Shown here: piece by piece, positions 35,381-44,000 of the stretch
Layout of the letters: the number at the start of each line of letters is the position of its first letter
Position numbering within the stretch: position 1 is the stretch's first letter
Source of the DNA: Takifugu bimaculatus
Taxonomy: Eukaryota > Chordata > Actinopteri > Tetraodontiformes > Tetraodontidae
NCBI GenBank assembly: GCA_004026145.2
Contig: CP034993.1
Coordinates: forward strand, 1,229,580-1,293,579
Length of the DNA: 64,000 bases
Direction: 5' to 3'
Notes under the pieces: model-generated
Told to the model about the DNA's origin: nothing
Database searches by the model: none
The model's input: the letters and a program-made list of their open reading frames with translations, nothing else
Translations under genes and position numbers: made by a program

Positions 35381-37776
35381 TGCTCCCCTCCGGCTCTGTC
35401 CCATGTTTCGCCTCTGCTCTGCAGGTCCAGAGGGTTGTAACCTGTTCATCTACCACCTGCCACAGGAGTTCGGAGACAATGAACTCATGCAGATGTTTCT
35501 GCCCTTCGGCACCGTCATCTCCTCTAAGGTGTTCATGGACCGAGCAACCAACCAGAGCAAGTGCTTCGGTGAGTCGTCCATCTTTGGAGCGTCCGCGCTG
35601 ACAGATGTCAGACGGAGCCTGAGATATGATGACATCGAGATGAGGTCAGCTGGGTGGAAAAATGAACTCTCCCCATAAGAAAATGCGAAATTGATGTTAT
35701 CAGGAGATGGGGGAGGGGGGGGGGGTCTCGTTTGTTCTCTGAGTTCAGGCCGTTTACTTCGAAACGTTCAGCTTGTGGGGGTTGTGTAAAAGCTCCCAGC
35801 CGAGGTGCGGCACTTCGGAGCTGGCCCAACGATGAAGGCTTTCGTTCTCGTGGCTAAACAAGAATCCTTTGCAAAAACAAGCCACTGTAGCGGCTGTAGA
35901 TCCTGATGGCGTTTGACATCAGCAGCTATGAGCCACGACGGGCTGTCCTGCTTCAGCAGTGGCTGCTGAGGAAGAGGAGGGGCGCAGTCGATCGGAACCC
36001 ACGTCCTTGCTTCTGTTGGGTGACTGTGTGACCTGGAAACCTGGAGGTGCTGTATCAGCAACCCCATCAACGTTCTCCCAACCCCATCAATACTGTCACT
36101 GCTGAGGCTGATTCACGCGCCTCCACGCCTCCCGTCTCATTTAACTCCATCAGTCTGCACGCCGAGCTCGCCTCGGGGCTGAGACAAACTTGGAGGAGGC
36201 TGGCAACAATGGCAGCAGGAGGGGCCGGTGGAGCGAGGGTGGGTAGGTGCTGGTGGGGGTTGGAAGGCAAAGGACAATTATGGATCAGCATTTGTTTTTA
36301 CTTCAGGGAACAGCAGAACCCAGGGCAAAATTGATTGCCAGAGCCGTCTCCCCAGAGGGACTTAATAACATATAAATTCATGAAAGAAGAGCTATTTGCA
36401 GTATTGACGTGTACACTGTGCATTTACAACATAATGTTTGGCCTGGGGAGGGAGGCGGCACAACGGTGTGATTAATCCAGAAAGAAGAAAGAGGGGATAA
36501 ACTTAGATTGATGACGCGCAAAAGACGGGGAAACGGAGAGAAAGCATCCTGGTAACGCGTGTGAGGGGGCTCGGGCCGTCAAACCATCGCTCCACTCCGC
36601 TCCTGAGTAACCTGCTGGCAGGTTAGGAGGTCACCTCCTTTCTCAGCCTCGATATTTTCTTCATCCCTCCTCTCCCGGTGCCCAGGCTTGGCCCCGACGG
36701 GCCGACCCACGGCCGAGAGAGGGGCGGGCAGACGTCTCTCCCAGGTGGCGGCGGATGTGCGGAGACTCCTGCTGTTTTTCACGGGTCACGGACTGTTCCT
36801 AATGACACCACAGACGCGGGGGAGCATGTCAGGCGGAGACACACTCCACTGCAGTTTCTGGTCACTGAATCCTCAAGGCTTTATTTATACCCATGATGAA
36901 AACAGGATGTGCAGCACATATTGGAGGGGGGTGTTCAGTGGGGTTTTTGGCAGACGGATGAGCTGTTGGCTTTTGTTTCGTTCCAAATACTCTGTGACTC
37001 GCTCATTTATTCAAACTTTTTTTCCCCCCAATTCTTCACGGTGATATTATGGAGTTCTAAACAGGTCAATTGATCAGGAAGCTCTTATTGCGCCTTATTG
37101 CCAAACTCCTCCAAACTCCTAGATGTAGATAAGTTAGCGGCGGTTCATTAGGTCTTTAAGCCCCCTCCAGAATGTGCAGCTGTGTTTTTCTTAACCTTCA
37201 GAATTATGTGTCACTTCCCTGCACGCCTCAGTGGAGGAGCTCGGAACAGCTTGATGTTACATCACTCCCAGACAAAAACTGTCAGCCACGAGACGTCGTA
37301 AGAGTGAGGCCTCATGACAGTTACACGCCCACGCCGGGGCCTTGAAGTCAGTTATTTTAGCTGTAGCAAAAAGTTGATGAAAAGGAAGGGGGGAAGCAAA
37401 GAGGAACTGCTGGTAAAAATCCAGTTCTGACATTATCACTGCTCACTGTGGGTAGAAACAAAAATCACGCTGACAGGAGTCCGGAGGCGTCTCAACATCG
37501 CCATCTAGTCTCCTCCCGGAGGTACACAAACCTGCAGCTAGTGCGTCTGTCGTTAGAACTCAGTTTCTGACTGGTTTGGAACTGACCTGGATGCTCCGAG
37601 TCTGGCTGCATTCTGCAACCAGCTCATAAACCTGTGTGTTTTTCCCAGGATTTGTGAGCTTTGACAACCCTGCGAGTGCGCAGGCAGCTATTCAAGCCAT
37701 GAACGGCTTCCAGATTGGGATGAAGAGGTTGAAAGTCCAGCTAAAGAGACCGAAGGACGCCAGCCGCCCTTACTGA
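11134..37776 (+). CDS. celf5: CELF5-type RNA-binding protein (CUGBP/Elav-like family), 3' eight coding exons
   Basis: Eight exons splice in phase: 11134-11262, 13357-13436, 19330-19476, 26235-26379, 33903-34115, 34311-34397, 35425-35568 and 37649-37776. They give about 356 residues: RRM2 (RNP2 KLFVGML, RNP1 GCAFVKF), a Gln/Ala/Pro-rich linker, and RRM3 (RNP2 NLFIYHL, RNP1 GFVSFDN), ending in LKRPKDASRPY. CELF proteins bind UG-rich RNA and control alternative splicing in the nucleus and mRNA stability or translation in the cytoplasm; CELF3-6 are mainly neural. The linker decides the paralogue: GHPAVETVYTNGL and GVQQYTAIYPATTLTPI match my recollection of CELF5 better than CELF3, CELF4 or CELF6. 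Vertebrate CELF5 is near 485 residues, so about 130 N-terminal residues (RRM1) are missing and should lie before base 1. No frameshift or stop occurs in 1,073 coding bases. The neighbour downstream is a convergent RGM gene. Confidence 0.95.
11263..13356 (+). other. celf5: celf5 intron between the two RRM2 exons
   Basis: A 2,094-base GT-AG intron. It holds a G-rich run near 11312-11324. No gene, known repeat family or strong secondary structure was recognised. Confidence 0.9.
13357..13436 (+). CDS. celf5: celf5 exon: second half of RRM2 (RNP1)
   Basis: The acceptor is CCTCTAG/GC at 13356 and the donor CCA/GTGAGT at 13437. The 80 bases complete the Gly codon and encode CAFVKFSTHTEAQSAISALHGSQTMP, ending in phase 0. 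CAFVKF is the RNP1 beta3 strand, and the aromatic residue that stacks on RNA is present. HGSQTMP is shared by CELF4 and CELF5. The 80-base size is typical for the CELF family at this position. Skipping it would break the frame. Confidence 0.97.
17642..17697. repeat. perfect hairpin: 20-bp inverted arms, 16-nt loop
   Basis: The left arm 17642-17661 (ATAAACATCCAAAGTAGATT) is the exact reverse complement of the right arm 17678-17697. The 16-base loop lies between, and pairing stops at both outer ends. It sits inside a celf5 intron and would fold in the pre-mRNA. It may be the relic of a small fold-back element; a small-RNA hairpin is possible but unproven. Confidence 0.9.
18076..18225. repeat. 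degenerate short-unit repeat (CAGT / CAGCC / CTAACC words)
   Basis: Words such as CAGTCAGCCAG, GCCAGTCAGTCTGTCAGTCA and CAGCCAACTAACCAGC recur with drift over about 150 bases. It looks like an old simple-sequence tract. No coding role is seen. Confidence 0.5.
19330..19476 (+). CDS. celf5: celf5 exon: end of RRM2 and start of divergent linker
   Basis: The acceptor is CCCTCAG/GGT at 19329 and the donor CATGCG/GTGAGT at 19477. The 147 bases are exactly 49 codons, phase 0 on both sides: GASSSLVVKFADTDKERTIRR, then MQQMVGQFGIFNPAIALPFSTYSSYAHA. SSLVVKFADT is the last strand of RRM2, shared across CELF members. MVGQ followed by G-I and the LPFS-YS-YA ending is CELF5-like. Because the length is a multiple of three and both phases are zero, skipping would be in frame but would remove RRM2 beta4. 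Confidence 0.97.
20805..20846. repeat. (CA)n(CG)n(CA)n compound microsatellite
   Basis: CA units interrupted by CGCGCGCG around 20820-20828, then CA again. It is in a celf5 intron. Alternating purine-pyrimidine sequence of this kind can adopt Z-DNA. Confidence 0.85.
21165..21202. repeat. (CA)19 microsatellite
   Basis: An uninterrupted CA run of about 38 bases in a celf5 intron. Confidence 0.95.
25950..26234 (+). promoter_or_regulatory. celf5: extended polypyrimidine tract before the linker exon
   Basis: Almost 285 bases ending at the acceptor TTCTTTAG are dominated by C and T on the + strand, far longer than an ordinary polypyrimidine tract. Such tracts bind U2AF and PTB-type proteins. The following exon is 145 bases, so its use changes the reading frame. 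A regulatory role is inferred from position and composition only. Confidence 0.5.
26235..26379 (+). CDS. celf5: celf5 exon: divergent linker, Gln/Ala-rich part
   Basis: The acceptor is CTTCTTTAG/CTC at 26234 and the donor GTCGG/GTGAGT at 26380. The 145 bases encode LMQQQAAIMAASHGGYLTP, then SVAFPATQIHQMGALNINSLPPTPMTPVS, leaving one base (phase 1) that completes Gly with the next exon. The pattern LMQQQ, then SYL/GYL-P, VAF, IxQxGA, LNxLP-TP follows CELF5. The linker contributes to splicing activation and protein contacts in this family. A second donor 21 bases downstream, GTGAGC at 26401, would add seven residues in frame. Confidence 0.96.
26430..26497 (+). repeat. (TG)n(AG)n compound microsatellite next to a celf5 donor
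   Basis: TG repeats with one TATA interruption (26430-26472) run straight into AG repeats (26473-26497). In the transcript this is a UG repeat beginning about 50 bases after the 5' splice site of the linker exon. UG repeats are the known preferred RNA target of CELF proteins. Confidence 0.95.
27652..27701. repeat. imperfect (TG)n tract
   Basis: TGTG units with C and A interruptions over about 50 bases in the celf5 intron. Confidence 0.7.
33903..34115 (+). CDS. celf5: celf5 exon: divergent linker, paralogue-diagnostic part
   Basis: The acceptor is CCCAGCAG/GC at 33902 and the donor ACACAG/GTGTGA at 34116. The 213 bases complete Gly, then encode LSSPPANITTSAVPSIVTPI, NGFTGIPHQPNGHPAVETV and YTNGLPPYSTQSPTAADTL, ending QQAFTGVQQYT in phase 1. 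NGFxG, then GHPAxETVYxNGLxPY and FxGVQQYT identifies CELF5; CELF4 has [23 protein letters not shown] instead. The donor GTGTGA is a weak match to consensus. The acceptor is a CAGCAG tandem (33897-33902), so a variant with one extra residue is possible. Confidence 0.97.
34116..34310 (+). other. celf5: 195-base stop-free, in-frame celf5 intron
   Basis: The intron lies between two linker exons, starting GTGTGA and ending TCTCTGCAG. Its length is 65 codons, and the frame of the flanking exons reads through it with no stop. Retention would therefore insert 65 residues rather than truncate the protein. The encoded segment is hydrophobic and Ser-rich and resembles no known domain. Confidence 0.9.
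34311..34397 (+). CDS. celf5: celf5 exon: end of linker, poly-Gln stretch before RRM3
   Basis: The acceptor is CTCTGCAG/CG at 34310 and the donor AGAAG/GTGAGG at 34398. The 87 bases complete Ala, then encode IYPATTLTPIGQTLPQPPQ and VIQQQQQRE, with one base left for Gly. The AxYPxxxxTPI motif is the CELF5 counterpart of AMYPTAAITPI. The QQQQQREG run precedes RRM3 in CELF3-6. The exon is a multiple of three and symmetrical, so skipping keeps the frame. Confidence 0.97.
34398..35424 (+). other. celf5: celf5 intron before RRM3
   Basis: A 1,027-base intron. CT and CA repeats fill 35286-35372, about 50 bases before the acceptor. No gene seen. Confidence 0.93.
35286..35372 (+). repeat. (CT)n(CA)n compound microsatellite upstream of the RRM3 exon
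   Basis: CT repeats (35286-35316) followed by CA repeats (35319-35372) on the + strand, so CU then CA repeats in the RNA. It ends 52 bases before the exon start at 35425. CA repeats in RNA are a known hnRNP L target and CU-rich RNA a known PTB target. Confidence 0.95.
35425..35568 (+). CDS. celf5: celf5 exon: first half of RRM3
   Basis: The acceptor is CTCTGCAG/GT at 35424 and the donor CTTCG/GTGAGT at 35569. The 144 bases complete Gly, then encode PEGCNLFIYHLPQEFGDNEL, MQMFLPFGTVISSKVFM and DRATNQSKCF, leaving one base. NLFIYHL is RNP2 of RRM3. This exon has the same 144-base size across CELF paralogues. It is symmetric, so skipping would be in frame and would delete half of RRM3, the main RNA-binding domain for UG-rich targets. 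Confidence 0.98.
35569..37648 (+). other. celf5: celf5 last coding intron
   Basis: A 2,080-base GT-AG intron (GTGAGT to TTTTTCCCAG). A G-rich run lies at about 35709-35725. No gene or repeat family was recognised. Confidence 0.93.
37649..37776 (+). CDS. celf5: celf5 exon: second half of RRM3 and C-terminus with stop
   Basis: The acceptor is TTTCCCAG/GA at 37648. It encodes FVSFDNPASAQAAIQAMNG and FQIGMKRLKVQLKRPKDASRPY, then TGA at 37774-37776. GFVSFDN is RNP1 of RRM3, and the LKVQLKRPKD end is nearly invariant in the whole CELF family. The final residues ASRPY are between CELF4 (ANRPY) and human CELF5 (PGHPY). Coding ends here, but the exon continues as 3'UTR to 37812, where a donor follows. 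Confidence 0.98.
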
Positions 37777-37812
37777 CACGACCTACCTTCAGTATTCACT
37801 GCAGCAGCACAG
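37777..37812 (+). other. celf5: celf5 3'UTR, first segment (36 nt)
   Basis: Thirty-six untranslated bases between the TGA and the donor CACAG/GTGAGG at 37813. Confidence 0.75.
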
Positions 37813-38127
37813 GTGAGGCTCGCCTGGCGCGTTTCTGAATATAAATCCAGTCCGTGCATTAAAGCGCCTCATATGTGCAGACACGTAGAAACTATAGGGG
37901 CCGATTTCATATGCAGCACAGCAGGGGGTATTAATTATAGAAAAATCTGTCATCATAGTGATTGACAAAGATTGATTGGAGTGCCAGCGTGGGTTAGCTC
38001 TCTGCAGACCATTACACAGATATAATAGAGCCATATTGAACTATCCAAAGTAAAGAAATGGATCTCGGGGATGACAGTTTAATGAGCGGTAAGGTCTGAA
38101 ATTGCCTTTTTTCTTCTTCTTCTTCAG
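37813..38127 (+). other. celf5: intron inside the celf5 3'UTR (315 nt)
   Basis: A good donor (CAG/GTGAGG) and a strong acceptor (TTTTTTCTTCTTCTTCTTCAG at 38127) bracket 315 bases. The exon junction would sit only 36 bases after the stop codon, inside the usual 50-55 nt limit, so it should not trigger nonsense-mediated decay. Inferred from splice-site quality. Confidence 0.7.
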
Positions 38128-38470
38128 ATTTTAGAGGACACACGAGGAAGGATCTCTGAGGAGTTCAACTTTTTTTTTTCCCTTTGAGCTCAAAACATGT
38201 TTCAAAAAAAAAAATCAACACGTTAAGGAACTTTTGAAGACATATCAGCATTTACATACGGAGACGTAGGTTACAGACGAGAGCGGAGGAGGATCGACTC
38301 CGAGGCGGCCAGACGGCAACAACCTGGAGCGGAAGAAGGAGAGAAAAATAAAACTGGGGAAAATAAGACGAGACAAAAAAAAACAACAAACACTTTTTTT
38401 CTTGTTGAGACTTGAATTGTTAATTAAGCAACAAACTTACAAACAAAAAAGCAGCAAGAACAGATAGATT

Positions 38471-38502
38471 TCTATATACATATTATATACACACATATAC
38501 AT

Positions 38503-38533
<31 letters not shown>
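38471..38533. repeat. (AT)n / TATACA-rich tract
   Basis: An AT dinucleotide run with CA interruptions in the presumed celf5 3'UTR; able to fold on itself. Confidence 0.85.
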
Positions 38534-41500
38534 AGGAAAGCAGCGCTTGTGGCTTTTACTGTACTGGACAAATGAGGGTTTAAACTTGAAGATCAAGAAA
38601 AACTGGAAAAAAAGAGAAGCTATTCTGTCCGTCCGCAGACACCTCCTTTCTCTTTGCCTCCCTCTCTCCCTCTGCCACCGTCCCGCTCAGCAAGCGCAGA
38701 ACCACGACTCTCGGAGGTCACCGAGGGTCCCACTGTCCAACAACTGCAAATACTTCAGCCTAAGGGACCAAAGGACCAAACATTTTTATTGTTCCGAACA
38801 GTAATATCAATGATACTAACACTAAAAAAAACTGCTACTAATAATATTACAATTTAAGCTTATGAAGAAATATTAGCTTCAGGTTGAAACTAGAGGGAAG
38901 GGTTTTTTTTTTCTTTTATGTTTATGGCTACTGGGTTTGAGAATATTAAATCAAAACAGAAAAAAAAAGTTTAAAAAAAATGAAGCTATACTAGGTAATA
39001 AGTATAGCACTAAGTTAGTGGTGTAAAATATGTGGGTTAGCCTTCAATTTGGGCATGTTTTTATTTTGCCCCCATTGCTTCATGACAGCATTTCATCCCG
39101 GTTGTGTGTGATGTGTCGGCGCTGTTGTCGCTAGAAGAAGAAAACCGTCTCCCAGTGCCAAAAAAAGTGACACGGCAGCTTCTTAAACGAACCCCCCCAA
39201 CTGATCTGGAGTGTATGCAGCCCTACAGAGCTGTCTCCAGCACCTCCCAGTCCTGACGCCAAACCCGGGCTGGTTCCTCAACATCGATATTACCCAGCAC
39301 TCGCACGTGCTTCTGACTGTTCCATAAATTATTCAAATGAGCCCCGATGACATTTGTAAAAATATATCCCTGCTGGGTCGCAGCCTCTCCCTCTGCCAAG
39401 CTCCTCCAGCTGCTATCAGCAGACGAGAGTACGACCCCACCGCACCCGCCACCGCCGCCGCCGCCACCACCCCACATCCTAGTGCCAGCATATCTCCCTC
39501 CTAATAGGAACCATCAGTTCACGGGGGCTGAGTGCTAACCCCACAGCATAATTAGGATAATGGTGATATTGATCAGATGGGGAGCAGCACCTCGGGGCAA
39601 GAGATGGACAATCAATTACACATTGGCATTTTCAATGAATTGACTGAGTGACAGAGTCCATTTTTCCTCCCACATCGCCACCGTCGGCGCTCCGGAGGGA
39701 CCCCCAAATCGGACCTGAGGCCACCACGCAGTGAAACCTTCAGCATCGTGAAGGAAGTTGCCGCCGGTGGGAGTCGGAAGCGTGTTTTTAAAGGGTGGAA
39801 TGGCGCAGCGAGAGTTTGCATAGATGAGGAACAGCCTGGCCCCAAAGAGGTCAAATTAAGAACAAAGCCATCCATCAATTAGACGGCAGCAGGCTTGTAA
39901 GTGAAGCTGCTACAGCTGCTGCTTCAAAGGTATGACAGCTAGCCATTAGCGCCGGTCACACGCCGCTCCTGCCTCCAGTTTCGGTCCATTCTGAGCTCCG
40001 ATTCCACTTCTCTGTCCCATAATGCCCTTTGTTGACGGCGCTTGCAAGAAAGCACCCAGGAGTCCGAGGACCGCTGTCGCCTCGGTTCCACTTCATTGGT
40101 GGGATTTCACGTGAGCAACGACATCAGAACTCACTACAAATGAACGGCGATGATCAGATTCTTCCCTTCGCCAAATTACCTGAACATATCTCGTGCCGGA
40201 TTTGGGTAGATTAACCAGTGTAGGTCAGGTCAGGTGAGAAGTTTAGCTTCCATACAGATAATTGGCCCAAGCCTCTTCTGTTTCCTCTCTGGAACGTCCT
40301 CGTCCAGTCGGGGTCATGCATATGCAGGAAGCCGTGATATACGCTCCCCTATCCTGAGGCGAAACAAGGCCAAATAAACCCAGTCAGGAATCTTATGGGA
40401 TTCCTTCTGGAATGAGGTTTTTTTTTGTTGTTGTATTTTCTTTTTTTTAATAATTCAAATCAAATGAAATTTGGCCTTCACAACAGCTCGGGTAATGCAA
40501 ATGAAAGATGCCAGCTGTGGCTGGAATGTAATGAGACTGGAAAAAAAAAACCCCATGGAGTTGATTTCATTCTGCCCGGAGATGGAGATAAAAAAAAGAG
40601 TGAAAATAAAAGAAATTTGATCGAATGCAGTAAGAACAGACGAGGTTTGTGGATGGAGCCGTGCGTAAGCCTTAATATACAGACCTACTGTGAACATTTG
40701 AGGAGGAAGCTAATGAAATGGCCACAATCTGGGGACGGATTGGAGTTTAATTGCAATTTGTAATTAGTAGGAACAGGAAACCCACTGAAACAGGAAGGAG
40801 AGGACTGACAACGGCATTTGGAATGACCTGCATGTGCTCTTTATCTCTTTTTTTTCACTTTTGCCTCCATTTTTGTCATCATAACGTTAAATTATCACCC
40901 TGCCATTGTGCCCTTTTGATCTCAGAGCATGCTCAGTGGGGGCTGGGAGGGTTAGAGATTAACGATTATGGTACTACTCGTGTTAGCGCTAACAATTCTT
41001 TACCTATGGTTTGAATGCTAAGGATAGTAACTTATTATAAATATGAAATCTGTATAATATGGAGAATCAGCACAGGACCTTTTTATTGATACCTAGAGGG
41101 ATAGGAGTTGACCTGTTGGGGGAGGGGTGGGGGGGGGGGGGTATCACTTTATAAAGATTTTAACTTTGTGGTTTCTCAGCACAAAAAGTGGACGAAACGT
41201 TGAGACAGCTGGAAGACTTGTGTGATGAGCGGAATCTCAGCGCGATCCTTTCAACCCCGGAGGAGGACACGTCGTTTACAGCTTGGTCTCTCTCGCTCTT
41301 TCTTTATTTTGTCCCTGCTCATCTTATTTTTAAAGGAGAGCGCCACCTGTTGGCGTGGCAGCGTCAGTACAGCATGGATCCACTGACAGGGAGAGCAGTA
41401 TCTTTTTATAGAAAAAAAATACACACGAAAAAAGAAGAAAAACGCTGTGTTCTGTATTAGCCTGAGAAACCAAACTTTTCCCCCCCTGTAGAAATTTCTT

Positions 41501-41579
41501 AATACTTGCTGCTTAGATTAATTCATATTACTGATTGATAATTTTTTAAAATTAATTGGTCAAGTGTGTAACTTGATGT

Positions 41580-41630
41580 TAATTTATTGATCTATTTATT
41601 TATTTATTTATGCTCATTTATTTATGTTTT
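41580..41630 (+). promoter_or_regulatory. celf5: AU-rich element cluster (overlapping ATTTA)
   Basis: Overlapping TATTTATTTATTTATTTATG and further ATTTATTTATG words lie about 100 bases before the AATAAA. Overlapping AUUUA pentamers are known binding sites for Hu/ELAV and ARE-decay proteins. A role in celf5 mRNA turnover is inferred. Confidence 0.5.
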
Positions 41631-41720
41631 CTTTACTTTAACGGTAAGATAAAGATATGTATCAAAAAGACAAACTTATTGGGGCTTTTCTCTCTTTCTC
41701 TCCTTTTTTTCCAATTTTAC

Positions 41721-41726
41721 AATAAA
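41721..41726 (+). terminator. celf5: probable celf5 poly(A) signal AATAAA
   Basis: AATAAA is preceded by a T-rich stretch and followed within 20-35 bases by GT-rich GGGTTGTGTTG. That is the expected downstream element, so cleavage is expected near 41740-41750. Confidence 0.55.
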
Positions 41727-42225
41727 ATTTCAAACTGGTTCCCGGGTTGTGTTGAATGATGGGGAGGTCGGCGGCGCCGTGAAGGACCACCGCCGGGGGC
41801 GAGGAGGCGCCCCACATGATGGCCAGACAATTGGAAAAGGCTAAGATGGGTCAGAGGGACCATCAGCGGCTCAGCTGAGGGACATGATGAAGAGCATCTC
41901 TGGGTGTGAAATCAAAAAAACATCAGGAGGGACTCAAAACTATAACCACCGGCCTGTGAAATAACGTGTCCCAATTACAATAAAGTGTGGCTTGTGGTCA
42001 GCGTGCACGGCAGGCAGTTCATCTTTATTACTATCAGTTAATGAAAATCAATCCCCTCACTGATAAACTCTTAGCTCCCCCTCCTTTTGAGGGGAGGTAA
42101 TAAATTAGGGTAATATTGCTTTTGATGAGGGGGTGAATTGCAAATTATTGTAACTTTCCAAGATTTATGATGCTGATACTTAATTTTCTAAGCGGGTCCT
42201 TTTTTGTGGAGGTGGGGGAACACTT

Positions 42226-42242
42226 GGGGGGGGGGGGGGGGG
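42226..42242. repeat. G17 homopolymer
   Basis: Seventeen consecutive G on the + strand. Confidence 0.9.
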
Positions 42243-42398
42243 TCATTTGTTTGGGGACAAAACACATGGTTACAGTAGAGGCGGCGACACCTCTGCAGTG
42301 TGAAGCGCTTCGCCCAGAAGATGCGAGGAAGCAGGAACCCGGGGGAGGCAGCATGTTTACTGAAAGTAGGCCTGCCAATCACACTTATGTTTCTCTCT

Positions 42399-42407
42399 CA
42401 CACACAC

Positions 42408-42448
<41 letters not shown>
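42399..42448. repeat. (CA)n microsatellite
   Basis: CA units for about 50 bases with one CG interruption. Confidence 0.95.
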
Positions 42449-43323
42449 AGGAGCGTATGATTTGATATGTAGGTCAGTACCCATTCTGGAGCAGCAGTAG
42501 GTGAGACGTGTCGTGTTGCTTCGCTGTCACTCTGATTACTGAGGAGCAGCAGAAGGATCAGAGCTGCTCACCACCGAGGCAGATGCACGAGCGCGCTCGC
42601 ACGTGCACACAGGTGAGGGCTTCCCGCTCTTTGTTCTGCTGCGCCGATCCGTGTAACGGCCTGTTCATGTGTGTGCATGTCGAATGTGCTCGGTGCAACA
42701 GTGGCTCGGGGGGGGTTCAGCAGGGAGAGCAGCTCAGAGGCCTCACAGGTGTGCCCCCCCACCCCCCGACATCACTCACATTTCTCTCCTGGCCAGGTCT
42801 TGTGAATCGGTGAATATATGAATCCGATTTATTATCTTTAAAAACACAAAGTGGGGCCCAACTAAATGCCAGCAGAGGTTGTGGAGGTGAATATCATGTG
42901 TAAATATGCTGGTGTGTGAATGTCTCCTCTTTAGATATCAAACCCGTTTGTCTTCTCCATCACCTCATGGACAGTATAGACCATCTGCCCTCATGGAGGC
43001 CGGCTCATTAAAGGCTGAAGGATGAAGACAGACGTCAGTCTATCAATTATCAATCAAGCTGAGGACTTGGTATTTATCTTGCCAAGTGCTCTATTAATAT
43101 CTAATTAATTTCCTCCGTTCAGAGGATCAATCACTCCTTTTCTCTCATCCCATTAACCTGATAATTGTCCTTGTTTACTGGGAAAGTCGAGACAGGTGGG
43201 GGGGTCCAGCAGGGTGGTCTGTGTCCTCGTCCTCCCTTCTAATAAACACGGACGGCACCACGGACCGGTCCATTTACCTCTTCATCTGACTGACCGGTGA
43301 CATCTACTGAAGACATACTGCAG

Positions 43324-44000
43324 GGACTGGTTACACTGGCACTGAGGGAAATGGACTGGTTATAGTGGGACAGAGGGGATAGATGGACTGGTTATAGTGG
43401 GACAGAGGGGATAGATGGACTGGTTATAGTGGGACAGAGGGGATAGATGGACTGGTTATAGTGGGACAGAGGGGATAGATGGACTGGTTATAGTGGGACA
43501 GAGATAGATGGACTGGTTGTAGTGGGACAGAGGGGATAGATGGACTGGTTATAGTGGGACAGAGGGAAATGGACTGGTTATAGTGGGACAGAGGGGATAG
43601 ATGGACTGGTTATAGTGGGACAGAGGGGGTAGGTGGACTGGTTATAGATGGACTGGTTATAGTGGGACAGAGGGGGTAGGTGGACTGGTTATAGATGGAC
43701 TGGTTATAGTGGGACAGAGGGGGTAGATTAACTAGTAATGGTGAGAAGAGCAATTATGTTTTCTGGTCATAGTGGGACAGAGAGATTCAGTGGACTAGTT
43801 ATAGTGGCGGATAGGGAATAAAGAGACTGGTCCTAGTGGGACAAATAGGATAAATTGACTGCTTATAGTGGGACAGAGGGAATTAATGAACTAGCTATAC
43901 AGGGACAGAGGGGAAAATTGACCGGTCACACTGGGAGAGAGAATAAATGGACTGGTTGTACTGGGAAATAGAGGACATGTGGCCTGGTTGTTGTGGGAGT
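43324..44000. repeat. 32-bp minisatellite with homogeneous core and degenerate flanks
   Basis: The unit is GGACTGGTTATAGTGGGACA followed by GAGGGGATAGAT (32 bases). About a dozen near-identical copies run from 43353 to about 43735, with a few short-unit variants (for example a GGTTATAGAT sub-unit near 43640 and 43690). Copies from 43735 to 44000 are recognisable but strongly diverged (ACTAGTTATAGTGG, ACTGGTCCTAGTGGGACA). There are no unique spacers, so it is not a CRISPR array. It is non-coding and lies between the two convergent genes. Confidence 0.93.

Larger units (their letters stand above)
38128..41745 (+). other. celf5: celf5 long 3'UTR
   Basis: From the acceptor at 38127, starting ATTTTAGAGGACACACG, the + strand is rich in A runs, T runs and AT repeats and has no convincing coding frame. 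ATTTA-type words cluster at 41580-41630 just before AATAAA at 41721. Long AU-rich 3'UTRs are usual for neural CELF genes. Earlier signals (AATAAA within 38345-38352, ATTAAA near 38945) could give shorter forms. An exon-like frame at 41168-41460 lies inside and is unexplained. Confidence 0.5.

Noticed and set aside
38471..38533. Hairpin or replication-origin-like AT palindrome
   Set aside because: It is a simple AT dinucleotide repeat, self-complementary by composition.
43324..44000. CRISPR-like array
   Set aside because: Units are contiguous 32-bp repeats with no unique spacers, in vertebrate DNA; it is a minisatellite.
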